In this document: positions 26,491 through 35,544 of the stretch, piece by piece | How positions within the stretch are numbered: the first letter of the stretch is position 1 | Layout: the number at the start of each line of letters is the position of its first letter | Source: Roseomonas aeriglobus | GTDB taxonomy: Bacteria; Pseudomonadota; Alphaproteobacteria; Sphingomonadales; Sphingomonadaceae | Assembly: GCA_016937575.1 (NCBI GenBank) | Contig: JAFHKN010000002.1 | Coordinates: 3,097,001 to 3,161,000 of the forward strand | DNA length: 64,000 nucleotides | Direction: 5' to 3' | Notes under the pieces: model-generated | What the model saw: only the letters and a program-made list of their open reading frames with translations | What the model was told of the DNA's origin: nothing | Database searches by the model: none | Position numbers and translations under genes: made by a program

Positions 26491-27554
26491 TAGTCCTTCA
26501 TGATCTTGGCGAGCGCCTGTCCAATGCGGACGGGCCCGGGGAAATATGCCCATTCCAGGCTGTGCGGGTAGGGCGTGTCGAAGCCGGTGACACGCTCGAT
26601 CGGCGCCTCCAGATGGTGGAAGCAGCGCTCCTGAACCAGCGCCGACAGTTCCGCGCCGAAGCCGCCGGTGCGGGTCGCTTCATGGACGATCATGCAGCGG
26701 CCGGTCTTCTTCACCGACGCCTCGATCGTCTCGATGTCGAGCGGCACCAGCGTGCGCAGGTCGATGACTTCGGCATCGACGCCGGCTTCCTCGACGCTCG
26801 CCATCACGACGTGCACCATCGTGCCATAGGCGAGGATCGTCAGGTCGTTGCCGGGGCGCACGATGTTCGCCTTGCCCAGATCGACACGGTAATAGCCGGT
26901 CGGCACCTCGCCTGCAGGATGCGTAGACCAGTTCGACGCTGGCCGATCCCAATGGCCGTTGAACGGGCCGTTGTAGATGCGCTTGGGTTCGAGGAAGAGG
27001 ACGGGGTCGTTGTCCTCGATCGCGGCGATCAGCAGGCCCTTCGCATCGTACGGCGTCGATGGGATGACCGTCTTGATGCCCGAGACATGGGTGAAGATAC
27101 CCTCGGGCGACTGCGAGTGGGTCTGCCCGCCGAAGATGCCGCCGCCATAGGGGCTGCGTACCGTGATCGGCGCGGTGAACTCGCCGGCCGAGCGGTAGCG
27201 CAGCCGCGCCGCCTCGCTGACCAGCTGGTCGAGCGCGGGGTAGATGTAATCGGCGAACTGGATTTCGGGGACCGGGCGCAGGCCGTACGCCCCCATGCCG
27301 ATCGCGACGCCGATGATCCCGATTTCGGTGATCGGCGTGTCGAACACGCGGGTCTTGCCATATTTCGCCTGCAGCCCCGCAGTCGCGCGGAACACGCCGC
27401 CGAAATAGCCCACGTCTTCGCCCATCACGACGATGTCGCCGTCGCGGTCCATCATCACGTCCATGGCGCTGTTGATTGCCTGGATCATGTTCATGCGGGT
27501 GGTGGCGCCGGTGTCGGCGGCCTCGCCCGCGGGGGTATCGATCACGTCGGTCAT
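26490..27554 (-). CDS. bkdA2: Branched-chain 2-oxoacid dehydrogenase E1 beta subunit
   Basis: 354-residue E1 beta subunit (transketolase pyrimidine-binding plus C-terminal domain). MNMIQAINSAMDVMM and VVMGEDVGYFGGVFRATAGL are the family start, PYGGGIFGGQTHSQSPEG is a core landmark, and TGRCMIVHEATRTGGFGAEL is in the C-terminal domain. ATG 27554 overlaps the stop of the preceding alpha/beta hydrolase gene (ATGA), fixing the start. It works with E1 alpha (28399-29685) to decarboxylate 2-oxoisovalerate-type acids with thiamine diphosphate and acylate the E2 lipoyl group. Confidence 0.95.
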   Translation of the reverse strand: MTDVIDTPAGEAADTGATTRMNMIQAINSAMDVMMDRDGDIVVMGEDVGYFGGVFRATAGLQAKYGKTRVFDTPITEIGIIGVAIGMGAYGLRPVPEIQFADYIYPALDQLVSEAARLRYRSAGEFTAPITVRSPYGGGIFGGQTHSQSPEGIFTHVSGIKTVIPSTPYDAKGLLIAAIEDNDPVLFLEPKRIYNGPFNGHWDRPASNWSTHPAGEVPTGYYRVDLGKANIVRPGNDLTILAYGTMVHVVMASVEEAGVDAEVIDLRTLVPLDIETIEASVKKTGRCMIVHEATRTGGFGAELSALVQERCFHHLEAPIERVTGFDTPYPHSLEWAYFPGPVRIGQALAKIMKD

Positions 27555-28402
27555 GCTGCCTTCACCACGAAGCGGTCGCCGTCGGGCGCCGTCCAAGTCT
27601 TGAGTTTCGCCGCGGCGGCGGTGTCGCCCTGGCCATGGCCTGCGATGAACAGGTCCACCGCCGGCAAGGCGCGCGCCATCGCCACACTGTCGGCGACCAG
27701 TTCATGCCCGCCGTCCCTTTCGATCAGCGTGTAAGCCGCTTGACCCGCGGTCTGCCCGACGAAGAGGTGATCGGCCGGATCGGCGACGAAGCCGGGAACG
27801 GTGTCCGCCGTACCGGTGACGATCATCGCAGGCACGGCGAGCGAGGCGTAGGCGCTCGGCTGGATCAGGCCCGGAATCTTGCCCGGTGTCGAGAAGCCCA
27901 GCACCGCCCTGACTGCCGGCACCCGGAACGGCGCGATGTACGACAGCGCACCCCCGAGGCAGAGCGCGGTCAGCGTGCCGAAGCTGTGGCCGACCGCAAT
28001 GACCGGCAGGCCCGGATAGTCCTTCGCCGCGATCGCCGCCGCCGCACCCATGTCCGCGATCCGCTCGCCGAAGCTTGCCTGCATCGTGAATTTGGCACGG
28101 TCGGGATGGCGCATCGAATCGACATGCAGGGGGGCCAGCGTCGTATAGCCGCGGGCAGCCAAAATGGCAGCGAGAAAGCTGTATCGGTCTGGCCACGAAC
28201 CATGTCCGGTCGACAGCAGCGCCACTCCCTTACGACTATTCGACTCCCAGATCGTTAGGTCAGTCGACCGTGAAGCCGACACAACCAGTCGTTCGACCTT
28301 CGGAAGCGGGGGCGGGGCGGGGGTATACGCAAGCCATTTCGGCTGACAGGCAGCTACCGCCACGCCGCCTGCGCCAGCGATCAGGGTGCGCCGGTCGATC
28401 AC
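27551..28402 (-). CDS. Alpha/beta hydrolase, lipoprotein- or Tat-signal-like, within the bkd operon
   Basis: 283-residue alpha/beta hydrolase. The nucleophile elbow is GHSFG (HSFGTLTAL), and a likely catalytic His is in ERDGGHELVAD. The N-terminus reads DRRTLIAGAGGVAVAAC, a twin-Arg motif plus lipobox-like VAAC, so the protein may be exported and lipid-anchored. GTG 28402 overlaps the E1 alpha stop (GTGA); a GTG at 28414 would add four residues. It is coupled at both ends to E1 subunit genes. Its role in branched-chain acid metabolism is unknown; an esterase or thioesterase is possible. Confidence 0.85.
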   Translation of the reverse strand: MIDRRTLIAGAGGVAVAACQPKWLAYTPAPPPLPKVERLVVSASRSTDLTIWESNSRKGVALLSTGHGSWPDRYSFLAAILAARGYTTLAPLHVDSMRHPDRAKFTMQASFGERIADMGAAAAIAAKDYPGLPVIAVGHSFGTLTALCLGGALSYIAPFRVPAVRAVLGFSTPGKIPGLIQPSAYASLAVPAMIVTGTADTVPGFVADPADHLFVGQTAGQAAYTLIERDGGHELVADSVAMARALPAVDLFIAGHGQGDTAAAAKLKTWTAPDGDRFVVKAA

Positions 28403-29685
28403 TTGCGCGCCCACGGCCGGCCGGAGGCCTCTTCCTCGGCGATCATCTGCGCCTGCTGCTCACGCAGGTGCCACGGCATCTCCTCGAACACGCCATCGAA
28501 CAGCGAATCGAGCGGCTGGTGCAGCCCGTGGCCGAGGATGCCGTTCTTCTCGGCCTCCTTCTGCGCGGCCTTGACCTGCTCGGCGACCTCGCGGTCCATC
28601 GCGTCGTGCCGTTCCTCGTCCCACTCGCCGATCGCGATCAGATGCGCCTTCAGCCGCTTAATCGGGTCACCCAGCGGCCACGCATTGGGCTCGCCCTCCG
28701 AGCGATACTGGCCCGGATCGTCCGACGTCGAATGGCCCTCGGCGCGGTAGGTGAAATGCTCGATCAGCGTGGGGCCCGCATTGGTCCGCGCGCGCTCGGC
28801 GGCCCAGAGCGTCGCGGCATAGACCGCCAGCACGTCGTTCCCGTCGACCCGGATGCCGGCGATGCCATAGCCGATCGCGCGCGCGGCAAAGGTGGTCGCC
28901 TCGGCGCCGGCAAAGCCCGAGAAGCTCGAGATCGCCCACTGGTTGTTGACGACGTTGAAAATGACCGGCGCACGGTAGACGCTGGCGAAGGTGCAGGCGG
29001 AGTGGAAGTCGCCTTCCGCGGTCGATCCTTCGCCGCACCAGGTCGCAGCGATTCGCGTATCGCCCTTCGCCGCGCTCGCCATCGCCCAGCCGACCGCCTG
29101 CGGATATTGGGTCGTCAGATTGCCGGAGATCGAGAAGAAGCCGAAACGCTTCTCCGAATACATGATCGGCAGCTGCTTGCCCTGCAGCTTGTCGCCGCGG
29201 TTCGAATAGATCTGGTTCATCATGTCGACCAGCGGGCAGCCACGCGAGATGAGGATGCCCTGCTGGCGATAGGATGGGAACACCATGTCGTCCGATGCCA
29301 GCGCCGCAGCGGCGCCCACCGACACCGCCTCCTCGCCCAGCGACTTCATGTAGAAGCTCGTCTTGCCCTGGCGCTGCGCGCGGAACATGCGCTCGTCGAA
29401 GGCGCGGGTCAGCGCCATGTTGCGCAGCATCTGGCGCTTCAGATCGGGCGAGATACGCGGATCCCACTGGCCACCGGCGGTCCCGTCCATGTCGAGCACG
29501 CGCACCAGGCCGAAGGCGAGATCGTGAAAGCCGTTGGCCGCGTCGGCGGTGTCGGGCCGGCGGGACGCATCGACCGGCGGCACCGCAACTTCGGTGAAAT
29601 CCACCGTGTCGCCGGGGCGGAACTTCGGCTCAGGCACATGCAGCGCGAGCGGCGGCAGATTCGATCGACGGGACGCGTCGGACAT
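28399..29685 (-). CDS. bkdA1: Branched-chain 2-oxoacid dehydrogenase E1 alpha subunit
   Basis: 428-residue thiamine-diphosphate-binding E1 alpha. The ThDP motif is CGEGSTAEGDFHSA to NNQWAIS (GDG-like x25-30 NN), and FTYRAEGHSTSDDPGQYR near the C-terminus includes the conserved phosphorylation-loop region. ATG 29685 (MSDASRRSNLPPL) has GAGGAG just upstream; 14 earlier codons have no match. First gene of the operon E1 alpha, hydrolase, E1 beta, E2. The complex feeds Val/Leu/Ile carbon into acyl-CoAs and branched fatty acid primers. Confidence 0.95.
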   Translation of the reverse strand: MSDASRRSNLPPLALHVPEPKFRPGDTVDFTEVAVPPVDASRRPDTADAANGFHDLAFGLVRVLDMDGTAGGQWDPRISPDLKRQMLRNMALTRAFDERMFRAQRQGKTSFYMKSLGEEAVSVGAAAALASDDMVFPSYRQQGILISRGCPLVDMMNQIYSNRGDKLQGKQLPIMYSEKRFGFFSISGNLTTQYPQAVGWAMASAAKGDTRIAATWCGEGSTAEGDFHSACTFASVYRAPVIFNVVNNQWAISSFSGFAGAEATTFAARAIGYGIAGIRVDGNDVLAVYAATLWAAERARTNAGPTLIEHFTYRAEGHSTSDDPGQYRSEGEPNAWPLGDPIKRLKAHLIAIGEWDEERHDAMDREVAEQVKAAQKEAEKNGILGHGLHQPLDSLFDGVFEEMPWHLREQQAQMIAEEEASGRPWARK

Positions 29686-29866
29686 GGTCTCTCCTCGGGC
29701 GGCGCATGGTGGCAGCGCCCGAAACAAGCTTTGCGAGCCTTGTAATAAAATTTCAAGAGGCCTCGCGCGTGCCGAGAGGGCCGCCGAGCGGAATCCGTCT
29801 GCCGATCGACGACGTGGGGGCTGGCGTCGCCGTCCTGCCGCTGCTAGGCACTCTCCCCACGCACCG

Positions 29867-29943
<77 letters not shown>

Positions 29944-30043
29944 TTCCTGGCATGGCGGCCTTCGGGCGTTTGCGACTCGACGCTGACAGGATAGCGACAG
30001 GCGTCGGAAACATCGGATGCGGCCGGGGACCGCCGGCCCGCCC

Positions 30044-30059
30044 TCTCCCATATGGGAGA
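30044..30059. repeat. 16-base palindrome between tRNA-Arg and the PhyH gene
   Basis: TCTCCCATATGGGAGA is perfectly self-complementary. It lies 23 bases beyond the stop of the minus-strand PhyH gene and about 100 bases after the tRNA. It lacks a T-tract, so it is not a standard intrinsic terminator; it could end or protect the PhyH transcript. Confidence 0.5.
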
Positions 30060-30081
30060 AAGCGGACAGAGCGTCCCTGCC

Positions 30082-30873
30082 TCAGCGCCCGATCGCCATC
30101 CGGATGGCCTGTTCGACCGGTGAATAGTCGCCGTCTTCCCTGTCGAGGCAAAGAGGCTCGCGGGGAAGCAGCGGAGGTTGCGCCAGGAAGCGCGGTGCCG
30201 TTCCCCTATGGCGTTGCGCTGCGTGCACCAGGAAAGGATGGCACAAGTAGACCGTGCCAGCCTCGCCGACCGCCGATATCTCGGGCCGGCTTGCCGAGCC
30301 CGCAAAGTCGTCGGCCGCCAATTGGCGGAGGCTCAGCCCGGCCTCACCGGCAGGCGCCAGCTGCCGGGCACTATCGATATGCGACCCCACCCTGATGCGG
30401 GTGGGCGCGTCATCGGGGCCGGTATCCGAGAACAGGAACAGCATGAGCAATGCACGCCCCTTGCTGCTGACGTTGGCGCGCCATTCCATGAAGTCCGGAC
30501 TGTCGCCGAAGCTCACATCGATGTGCCAGCCGTCATCCTCTGGTTTCTCGGAGCACGGGAAGCGGATGGGGAAGGTGCCGAGAGCGCCAACCGGCAACCA
30601 GCGTCCCGGTCCGACGAGCTGATCAAACGCCCTGCGCAGGGTGGGTGTGCTCGCTGCCTCCCGGAAAGGAGGTTGCGCATAATGGCCCAAGCGGATCACC
30701 GGTCTGGTCCATGTCGATCGGTCAGCGGGGTCGCAGCCCGTCTCCTTCCACAAAATGGCTCGCGCGTCTTCGGCTGTCCGTTTGTCGAACGCATGGTCGA
30801 GACGAACGAAGCCGTCGCGAATGAACGAGTTTATGTCTGCGGCGCTCAGCGCTCGCCCATCTTCAGGTCGCAT
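30082..30873 (-). CDS. Phytanoyl-CoA dioxygenase (PhyH) family protein
   Basis: 263-residue Fe(II)/2-oxoglutarate dioxygenase-fold protein. The facial triad is likely H-x-D in GWHIDVSF and the distal His in [11 protein letters not shown], with an Arg shortly after (APRF) for 2-oxoglutarate. ATG 30873 follows GAGAGAA; a GTG at 30894 would add seven residues. The family hydroxylates diverse small molecules and the substrate is not predictable. It stands alone on the minus strand. Confidence 0.85.
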   Translation of the reverse strand: MRPEDGRALSAADINSFIRDGFVRLDHAFDKRTAEDARAILWKETGCDPADRSTWTRPVIRLGHYAQPPFREAASTPTLRRAFDQLVGPGRWLPVGALGTFPIRFPCSEKPEDDGWHIDVSFGDSPDFMEWRANVSSKGRALLMLFLFSDTGPDDAPTRIRVGSHIDSARQLAPAGEAGLSLRQLAADDFAGSASRPEISAVGEAGTVYLCHPFLVHAAQRHRGTAPRFLAQPPLLPREPLCLDREDGDYSPVEQAIRMAIGR

Positions 30874-31190
30874 AGTGGATTCTCTCAATGTCACGTGATG
30901 CCGCGGCGGCGACCGTGGTCGCGCCGTGCAGGAAGCCGGAACGATCCGCTTAGATCAGCGGAAACGCGGCCGCGCGATTGAGAGTGACGAACTTCACGCA
31001 GCAAGCATATCAGCCTTCGCTTGCTGCGCAAGAGACGGCCTTTGTTCGAATTCGCCGGTCAGCCCGAAGATGGTGATCGCCGCCAACCAGACATCAGCCG
31101 ATCGGCGGCAGGGATATTGCCCTGTGACCCCGCGGGTCCGCTCTGTCATGCTGGTGCCGCACTGGCCTCCCGGCGCCGAACACCTTGCGA
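30874..31190. other. Intergenic, no supported gene
   Basis: About 315 bases between the PhyH start and the stop of the RBBP9-like gene, which are on the same strand. A 66-residue minus frame starting with TTG at 31194 overlaps the upstream stop, but its composition is not protein-like. Presumably holds the PhyH promoter. Confidence 0.5.
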
Positions 31191-31751
31191 TCAAAGATCG
31201 CCGATCTGATCGAGCAGGCGCAGCGCATGCTGTCGGTCACGCTCGACGATCGCGCCGGTGAATCGCAGGATCAGGGACTGGAGCCGCCGCGTCGCCTTGC
31301 GTTCGGGTGCCGGAAGCGGCCCGTCGATCAGACGCCCGCCCCACTCGCTCGACAAGCGCTGCGCCGCATCGGTCGCACCGAGTACGAGCGACGGGAACGG
31401 TAAGGCAGAGCGTGGCGAGGCAAAAGGCCTGGGATCGGCTTCGGGCGCGACCAGCAACGCGCCGGCCACGCGTTCGACATAGGAGAGCGGCGACAAGCGC
31501 GCCCACCAGGCAGCGGCGGCGCAACCCACCCCCTGGGCCACCATCAGCACGGCACGGTCCGCATCGAGGATCGCGCGGTCGATATGGGCGGCGGTCTGGT
31601 TGCGCTGGGTTGGCGTCTGCGCCTTCACCGCGATGTGCCGGATCGACGATGCGCCCAGAAGATCGAGCAGGCCCGCCGGCGGCTCCAGCTGGTCGCGATC
31701 CGACAAGGAGACGATCGAGAGTCCGCGAAACGACATGACGATGGCAGACAT
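31191..31751 (-). CDS. RBBP9/YdeN-like alpha/beta hydrolase, nucleophile apparently missing
   Basis: 186-residue protein resembling the small RBBP9/YdeN serine hydrolases (GASSIRHIAVKAQTP, then VERVAGALLVAPEAD, FPSLVLGATDAAQRL). Where the family has a GHSLGC-type nucleophile elbow this protein has VAQGVGCAAAAWWA, so the Ser is replaced by Gly and it may be catalytically inactive. ATG 31751 is chosen; 41 earlier codons are unsupported. It is followed by PhyH and preceded, after 100 bases, by the sugar transporter, all on the minus strand. Function unknown. Confidence 0.65.
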   Translation of the reverse strand: MSAIVMSFRGLSIVSLSDRDQLEPPAGLLDLLGASSIRHIAVKAQTPTQRNQTAAHIDRAILDADRAVLMVAQGVGCAAAAWWARLSPLSYVERVAGALLVAPEADPRPFASPRSALPFPSLVLGATDAAQRLSSEWGGRLIDGPLPAPERKATRRLQSLILRFTGAIVERDRQHALRLLDQIGDL

Positions 31752-31851
31752 GCTGTCTTCCTTTCCGGTGCTGGACACACGGTACGCGTGACGCCAGCTT
31801 ACCCGTCGGCGCGCGGGACGCGAGGCCCGCTCACCGTGAATTTCGCCCGGA

Positions 31852-33342
31852 CTAGCCCGCTCGATCGTCCCCAACCCGCAGCGTGGCCAACGCGGCGAGG
31901 CCCATTACCCCGGCGGCGAAGGCCATCGTCCAGACGGGCTCGGTCGGAAACAGATGGCGGACGATCGTGCCCATGACGGTCGCCACCAGCAGCTGGGGCA
32001 CGACGATGAAGACGTTGAACAGCCCCATATAGATGCCGAGCTTAGCCTGCGGCAGGCTGGAGGCGAGGATCGCATAGGGCATCGCGAGGATCGACGCCCA
32101 GGCAATTCCGATCGCGACTTCGCTCAGCAGCAGCAGGTTCGCGTCGCGGACGAACAGGAAGGAAAGATAGCCGAGCGCACCGATGGCCAGGCACAGCGCA
32201 TGCGCCCGCACCTTGCCGATCGCACGGGCGAGCGGGCGCAACAGAAACAGCGCCGCCAGCGCCGCGACCGCATTGTACGCAGCAAAGAGGATACCGACCC
32301 AATTGCCACCGGCATTGTAGGCGGCGCTAGCCGGGTCGGACGATCCGAACACATATTGGGCGACGACGGGCGTGGTGTAGATCCACATGATGAACAGCGC
32401 CGACCAGGTGAAGAACTGGACGAGTGCGAGCCGCTTCATGATCGGCGGCATGCCGGCGAAATCGCCGACGATGTGCGTCAGCAGATTGTCGCTGCGCCCG
32501 CTCGCGTGGCGCTGCGCCGCGACGATCCGGGCCGAGCCGTAGGCGGCGAGCAGGCCGGCGAGGACGTACAGCTCCTTCTCCAGGCCGGCCGTGAAGACGA
32601 GCGCACCGATGACGACGCCGCTCGCGATCCAGGCAAGGCCCCCCGCGGTCGATTGCGGCGGCGCGGGTGTCGCGGGAGCGGCAGCCCCGTCGAAGGCGGC
32701 GATCTGCTCGGGCGAATATTCGCGCGTCGTCAGCACCGTCCACAGCACCGCCAGGAACAGCGCCGCGCCGCCCGCGTAGAAGCTGTAGCGTACCGTATCG
32801 GGCACCCCGCCCCCGCTTGCCACATTGGCGACGCCCAGGTGATCGAGGACATAGGGCGTCACCGACCCGACGACGGCGCCTGCACCGATGAAGGCGGTCT
32901 GGATCGCATAGCCGGCGGTATGCTGATCCTTGTCGAGCATATCGCCGACGAAGGCGCGGAACGGCTCCATCGAGACGTTCAGGGACGCATCGAGCATCCA
33001 CAGCAGCACCGCCGCCGCCCACAGCGCGGGGGCATTGGGCATGCCGAAGAGCGCGAGCGCGGCGAAGATCGCACCGCCAAAGAAATACGGCCGCCGCCGC
33101 CCGAACCGCCCCCAGGTGCGATCGGAATAATGGCCGATGATCGGCTGGACGATCAGCCCGGTCAGGGGCGCCGCGATCCACAGGAAGGCCAGATCGTCCA
33201 GGCTCTCGCCCAGCGACTGGAAAATGCGGCTCATGTTCGCATTCTGCAGCGCGAAGCCGATCTGGATGCCGAAGAAGCCGAAGCTGATGTTCCACAGCCC
33301 GGCAAAGCCCTGGCGCGGGCGGCGGTTTGCTGTTTCGGTCAT
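31852..33342 (-). CDS. Sugar MFS transporter, SLC45/GPH-like (probable maltose/maltodextrin permease)
   Basis: 496-residue inner-membrane transporter with about 12 helices. GFAGLWNISFGFFGIQIGFALQ, then HYSDRTWGRFGRRRPYFFGG (loop 2-3) and DASLNVSMEPFRAFVGD are typical of the sucrose/maltose SLC45-like branch used in TonB-receptor-type maltose loci. ATG 33342 is chosen; the upstream open frame is repeat sequence. It is last in the minus-strand run halogenase, alpha-amylase, alpha-glucosidase, GH97, permease, consistent with uptake of the oligosaccharides released in the periplasm. Confidence 0.9.
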   Translation of the reverse strand: MTETANRRPRQGFAGLWNISFGFFGIQIGFALQNANMSRIFQSLGESLDDLAFLWIAAPLTGLIVQPIIGHYSDRTWGRFGRRRPYFFGGAIFAALALFGMPNAPALWAAAVLLWMLDASLNVSMEPFRAFVGDMLDKDQHTAGYAIQTAFIGAGAVVGSVTPYVLDHLGVANVASGGGVPDTVRYSFYAGGAALFLAVLWTVLTTREYSPEQIAAFDGAAAPATPAPPQSTAGGLAWIASGVVIGALVFTAGLEKELYVLAGLLAAYGSARIVAAQRHASGRSDNLLTHIVGDFAGMPPIMKRLALVQFFTWSALFIMWIYTTPVVAQYVFGSSDPASAAYNAGGNWVGILFAAYNAVAALAALFLLRPLARAIGKVRAHALCLAIGALGYLSFLFVRDANLLLLSEVAIGIAWASILAMPYAILASSLPQAKLGIYMGLFNVFIVVPQLLVATVMGTIVRHLFPTEPVWTMAFAAGVMGLAALATLRVGDDRAG

Positions 33343-33364
33343 CGTCGCCTTTCCAGAGTCAAAA

Positions 33365-33473
33365 CTTCCCTCCCCGGATAAGGGGGGCGGGGGGTGGGTC
33401 GGCATGAGGCCGGGCAGGTCCGCTGGGGGTGGCCAACCCACCCCCAGCCCCTCCCCTTGTCCAGGGAGGGGAG
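33365..33473. repeat. Palindromic G/C-run repeat between permease and GH97 genes
   Basis: Two facing arms, TCCCTCCCCGGATAAGGGGG with GGGGTGGGTCGG, and CCAACCCACCCCCAGCCCC with GGAGGGGAG, form an imperfect inverted repeat that fills the 147-base gap between two cotranscribed genes. Such paired elements are common in this group. In the transcript it could stabilise the upstream glycosidase mRNA. Confidence 0.7.
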
Positions 33474-33489
33474 AACATATGCCCCGTCC

Positions 33490-35544
33490 TTACCGCCGGC
33501 GCTTGCCCCTCGCCGCGCCCGGCGCCACGAAACGAATCGCCTGGCCGCCCCCCGGAGCCAGCGCCAGCGTCAGCGTATCGCCGCGCTTGACCGGCTTGCT
33601 CTCGATCGTGATCGCATGGCGGTTGGGCGTGCGGTAATCGGCGTTCGGCCCGTCGCGGTAGATTTGCGCGGTGTAGGTCTTGCCCGGGTCGAGGAAGTCG
33701 AGGCCGATCGTCGTCGTCCGCGGCTGTTCATCGCCGACCGACCCCAGGAACCAGTCGTTCGAGCCCTTCGCCTTGCGCGCGATCGTGACATAGTCGCCGA
33801 CCTCGCCGTTCAGCACGCGGGTGTCGGTCCAGTCGGTGGGGACATCCTTGATGAACTGGAAGGCGCCCGGATATTGCGCATAGGCCTCCGGCGTGTCGGC
33901 GACCATCACGACCGGCGAGTAGATGACGACATAATTCGCCAGCTGCTTGGCCAGCGTCGAGGGGATGTCGCTGTTCTCGCTGCCCTTCAAGCTCACGATG
34001 CCGGGCGTGAAATCCATCGGGCCGCCGAGCAGCTGGGTGAAGACCATATTGGCTTCATGCTCGGGCGGGTTCTTGCCGGCCCAGCTCATATATTCCATGC
34101 CCCGCCCGCCTTCGCGCGCGACCCAGTTCGGGTAGGTGCGGCGCAGCCCGGTGTCCTTCACCGGCTCGTGCGCGTCGACCGACACCTTGTACTTGGCGGC
34201 GGTCTGCACGACGCGCAGATGGTGGTTCACCATCCACTGGCCCTCATGCCATTCACGATGCTTCGAGCCATCGGGATCGACCCGCTCGATCTGGCCGGCG
34301 TCGGTGACATAGCCGGTCTTCACGAAGCGCTCGCCGTGGTCGGCGGCAAATTTGAATGCGGTGTCGAGCTGCTTGTCATAGTGGCTGACCGACCCACCGG
34401 TTTCGTGGTGGCCGATCAGGCGGACGCCCTTGCCGCGCGCATATTCCGACAGCGCCTTGATGTCGAAATCCTCGGTCGGCTGGCTGAAGTTCATGTCGTT
34501 GCCGTTGCCGAACCAGTCGCCGTCCCAGCCGACATTCCAGCCCTCGACCAGCACGTTCTTGATGCCGTTGGCCGCGGCGAAGTCGATGTACTGGCGGACA
34601 TGGGCGTTGGTCGCGCCGTGGATGGGGCCGCGCGCCCAGCTCCACACGCCCTTGATCATGTTCCACCAGACCCCGGCGAACTTGCCCGGCTCGATCCACG
34701 ACACGTCGCCGAGCTTGTTGGGCTCGTTGAGGTTCAGCGTCATCCGACTGGCGTAATACAGCCCCGGCGCATCATCGGCGATCGCGATCGTCCGCCAGGG
34801 GGTCGAGAAGCCCGCATCGCGGCTGACCTTGGGCGCGCCCGATCCCGGCGTCAGGTTCGCCTTGAGCTTGGTGCCTTCGAAGCGCTGAAGGTTCATCGCC
34901 GAATAGTCGACCAGCGCCGCTTCGTGAATCGCGATGTGCGTACCGCTGGCGAGCTTGAAGGTGGCGACGGTCTGCGCGGTACCGACGCTGGAAATGGGCG
35001 TCGCGTTGTAGAGATATTCCTCGCGGTTCCAGCCGTACGCCGGCTTCCACCAGGCGACACCGTCCTCGGCGATGGCGAATTCCGTCAGTTCGTCGGCGAT
35101 GTTGACGTGGTGCAGGTTCGGCTGGTCGGGCAGCGTGTAGCGGAAGCCGACGCCGTCGTCGAAGATGCGGAAGGTGACCTGCATCTCGCGCTGGTCGCGG
35201 ACCTTTTCCTTAAGGCGCACGACCAGATCGGTGTGATTGTCGCGGATCGTCTGCCATTCGCCGAACGGCTGGGTCCAGCTGGTATCGCTTTTCGACGTCT
35301 TGGCGTCGACCAACGCGAAATACCGGTCGAGTTTCGGCGCATCGGTGAACAGGAAGCCAAGCGCGCTGTTGGCGATGATCGGCTTGCGCTTGCGCGTGAC
35401 CGCATAGGACGCGCGGCCATCATTATCGATCGAGACCGAGACGGTTATCGACTTGTCGGGCGAATCCGCCTTGGCAACGACCTCGGCCAGGGCAGGCTGC
35501 GCGGTGACCAGCGCCAGCAGGCTCACGAACATCCGGGTCATCAT
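33490..35544 (-). CDS. Glycoside hydrolase family 97 (alpha-glucosidase-type)
   Basis: 684-residue GH97 enzyme with signal peptide (MFVSLLALVTAQPALA). N-terminal beta-sandwich, then the (beta/alpha)8 barrel with KNVLVEGWNVGWDG, LIGHHETGGSV, VDAHEPVKDTGLRRTYPN and GMEYMSWAGKNPPEHE, which include the acidic residues expected in the active site, and a C-terminal beta domain. ATG 35544 overlaps the stop of the GH13 gene (ATGA). It likely trims glucose or related sugars from maltodextrins in the periplasm, like SusB-type enzymes. Retaining or inverting type was not determined. Confidence 0.94.
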   Translation of the reverse strand: MMTRMFVSLLALVTAQPALAEVVAKADSPDKSITVSVSIDNDGRASYAVTRKRKPIIANSALGFLFTDAPKLDRYFALVDAKTSKSDTSWTQPFGEWQTIRDNHTDLVVRLKEKVRDQREMQVTFRIFDDGVGFRYTLPDQPNLHHVNIADELTEFAIAEDGVAWWKPAYGWNREEYLYNATPISSVGTAQTVATFKLASGTHIAIHEAALVDYSAMNLQRFEGTKLKANLTPGSGAPKVSRDAGFSTPWRTIAIADDAPGLYYASRMTLNLNEPNKLGDVSWIEPGKFAGVWWNMIKGVWSWARGPIHGATNAHVRQYIDFAAANGIKNVLVEGWNVGWDGDWFGNGNDMNFSQPTEDFDIKALSEYARGKGVRLIGHHETGGSVSHYDKQLDTAFKFAADHGERFVKTGYVTDAGQIERVDPDGSKHREWHEGQWMVNHHLRVVQTAAKYKVSVDAHEPVKDTGLRRTYPNWVAREGGRGMEYMSWAGKNPPEHEANMVFTQLLGGPMDFTPGIVSLKGSENSDIPSTLAKQLANYVVIYSPVVMVADTPEAYAQYPGAFQFIKDVPTDWTDTRVLNGEVGDYVTIARKAKGSNDWFLGSVGDEQPRTTTIGLDFLDPGKTYTAQIYRDGPNADYRTPNRHAITIESKPVKRGDTLTLALAPGGGQAIRFVAPGAARGKRRR

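Noticed and set aside
30994..31194. 66-codon minus frame with TTG overlapping the RBBP9-like stop
   Set aside because: Rare start, no domain, unlike neighbouring codon use; treated as intergenic.
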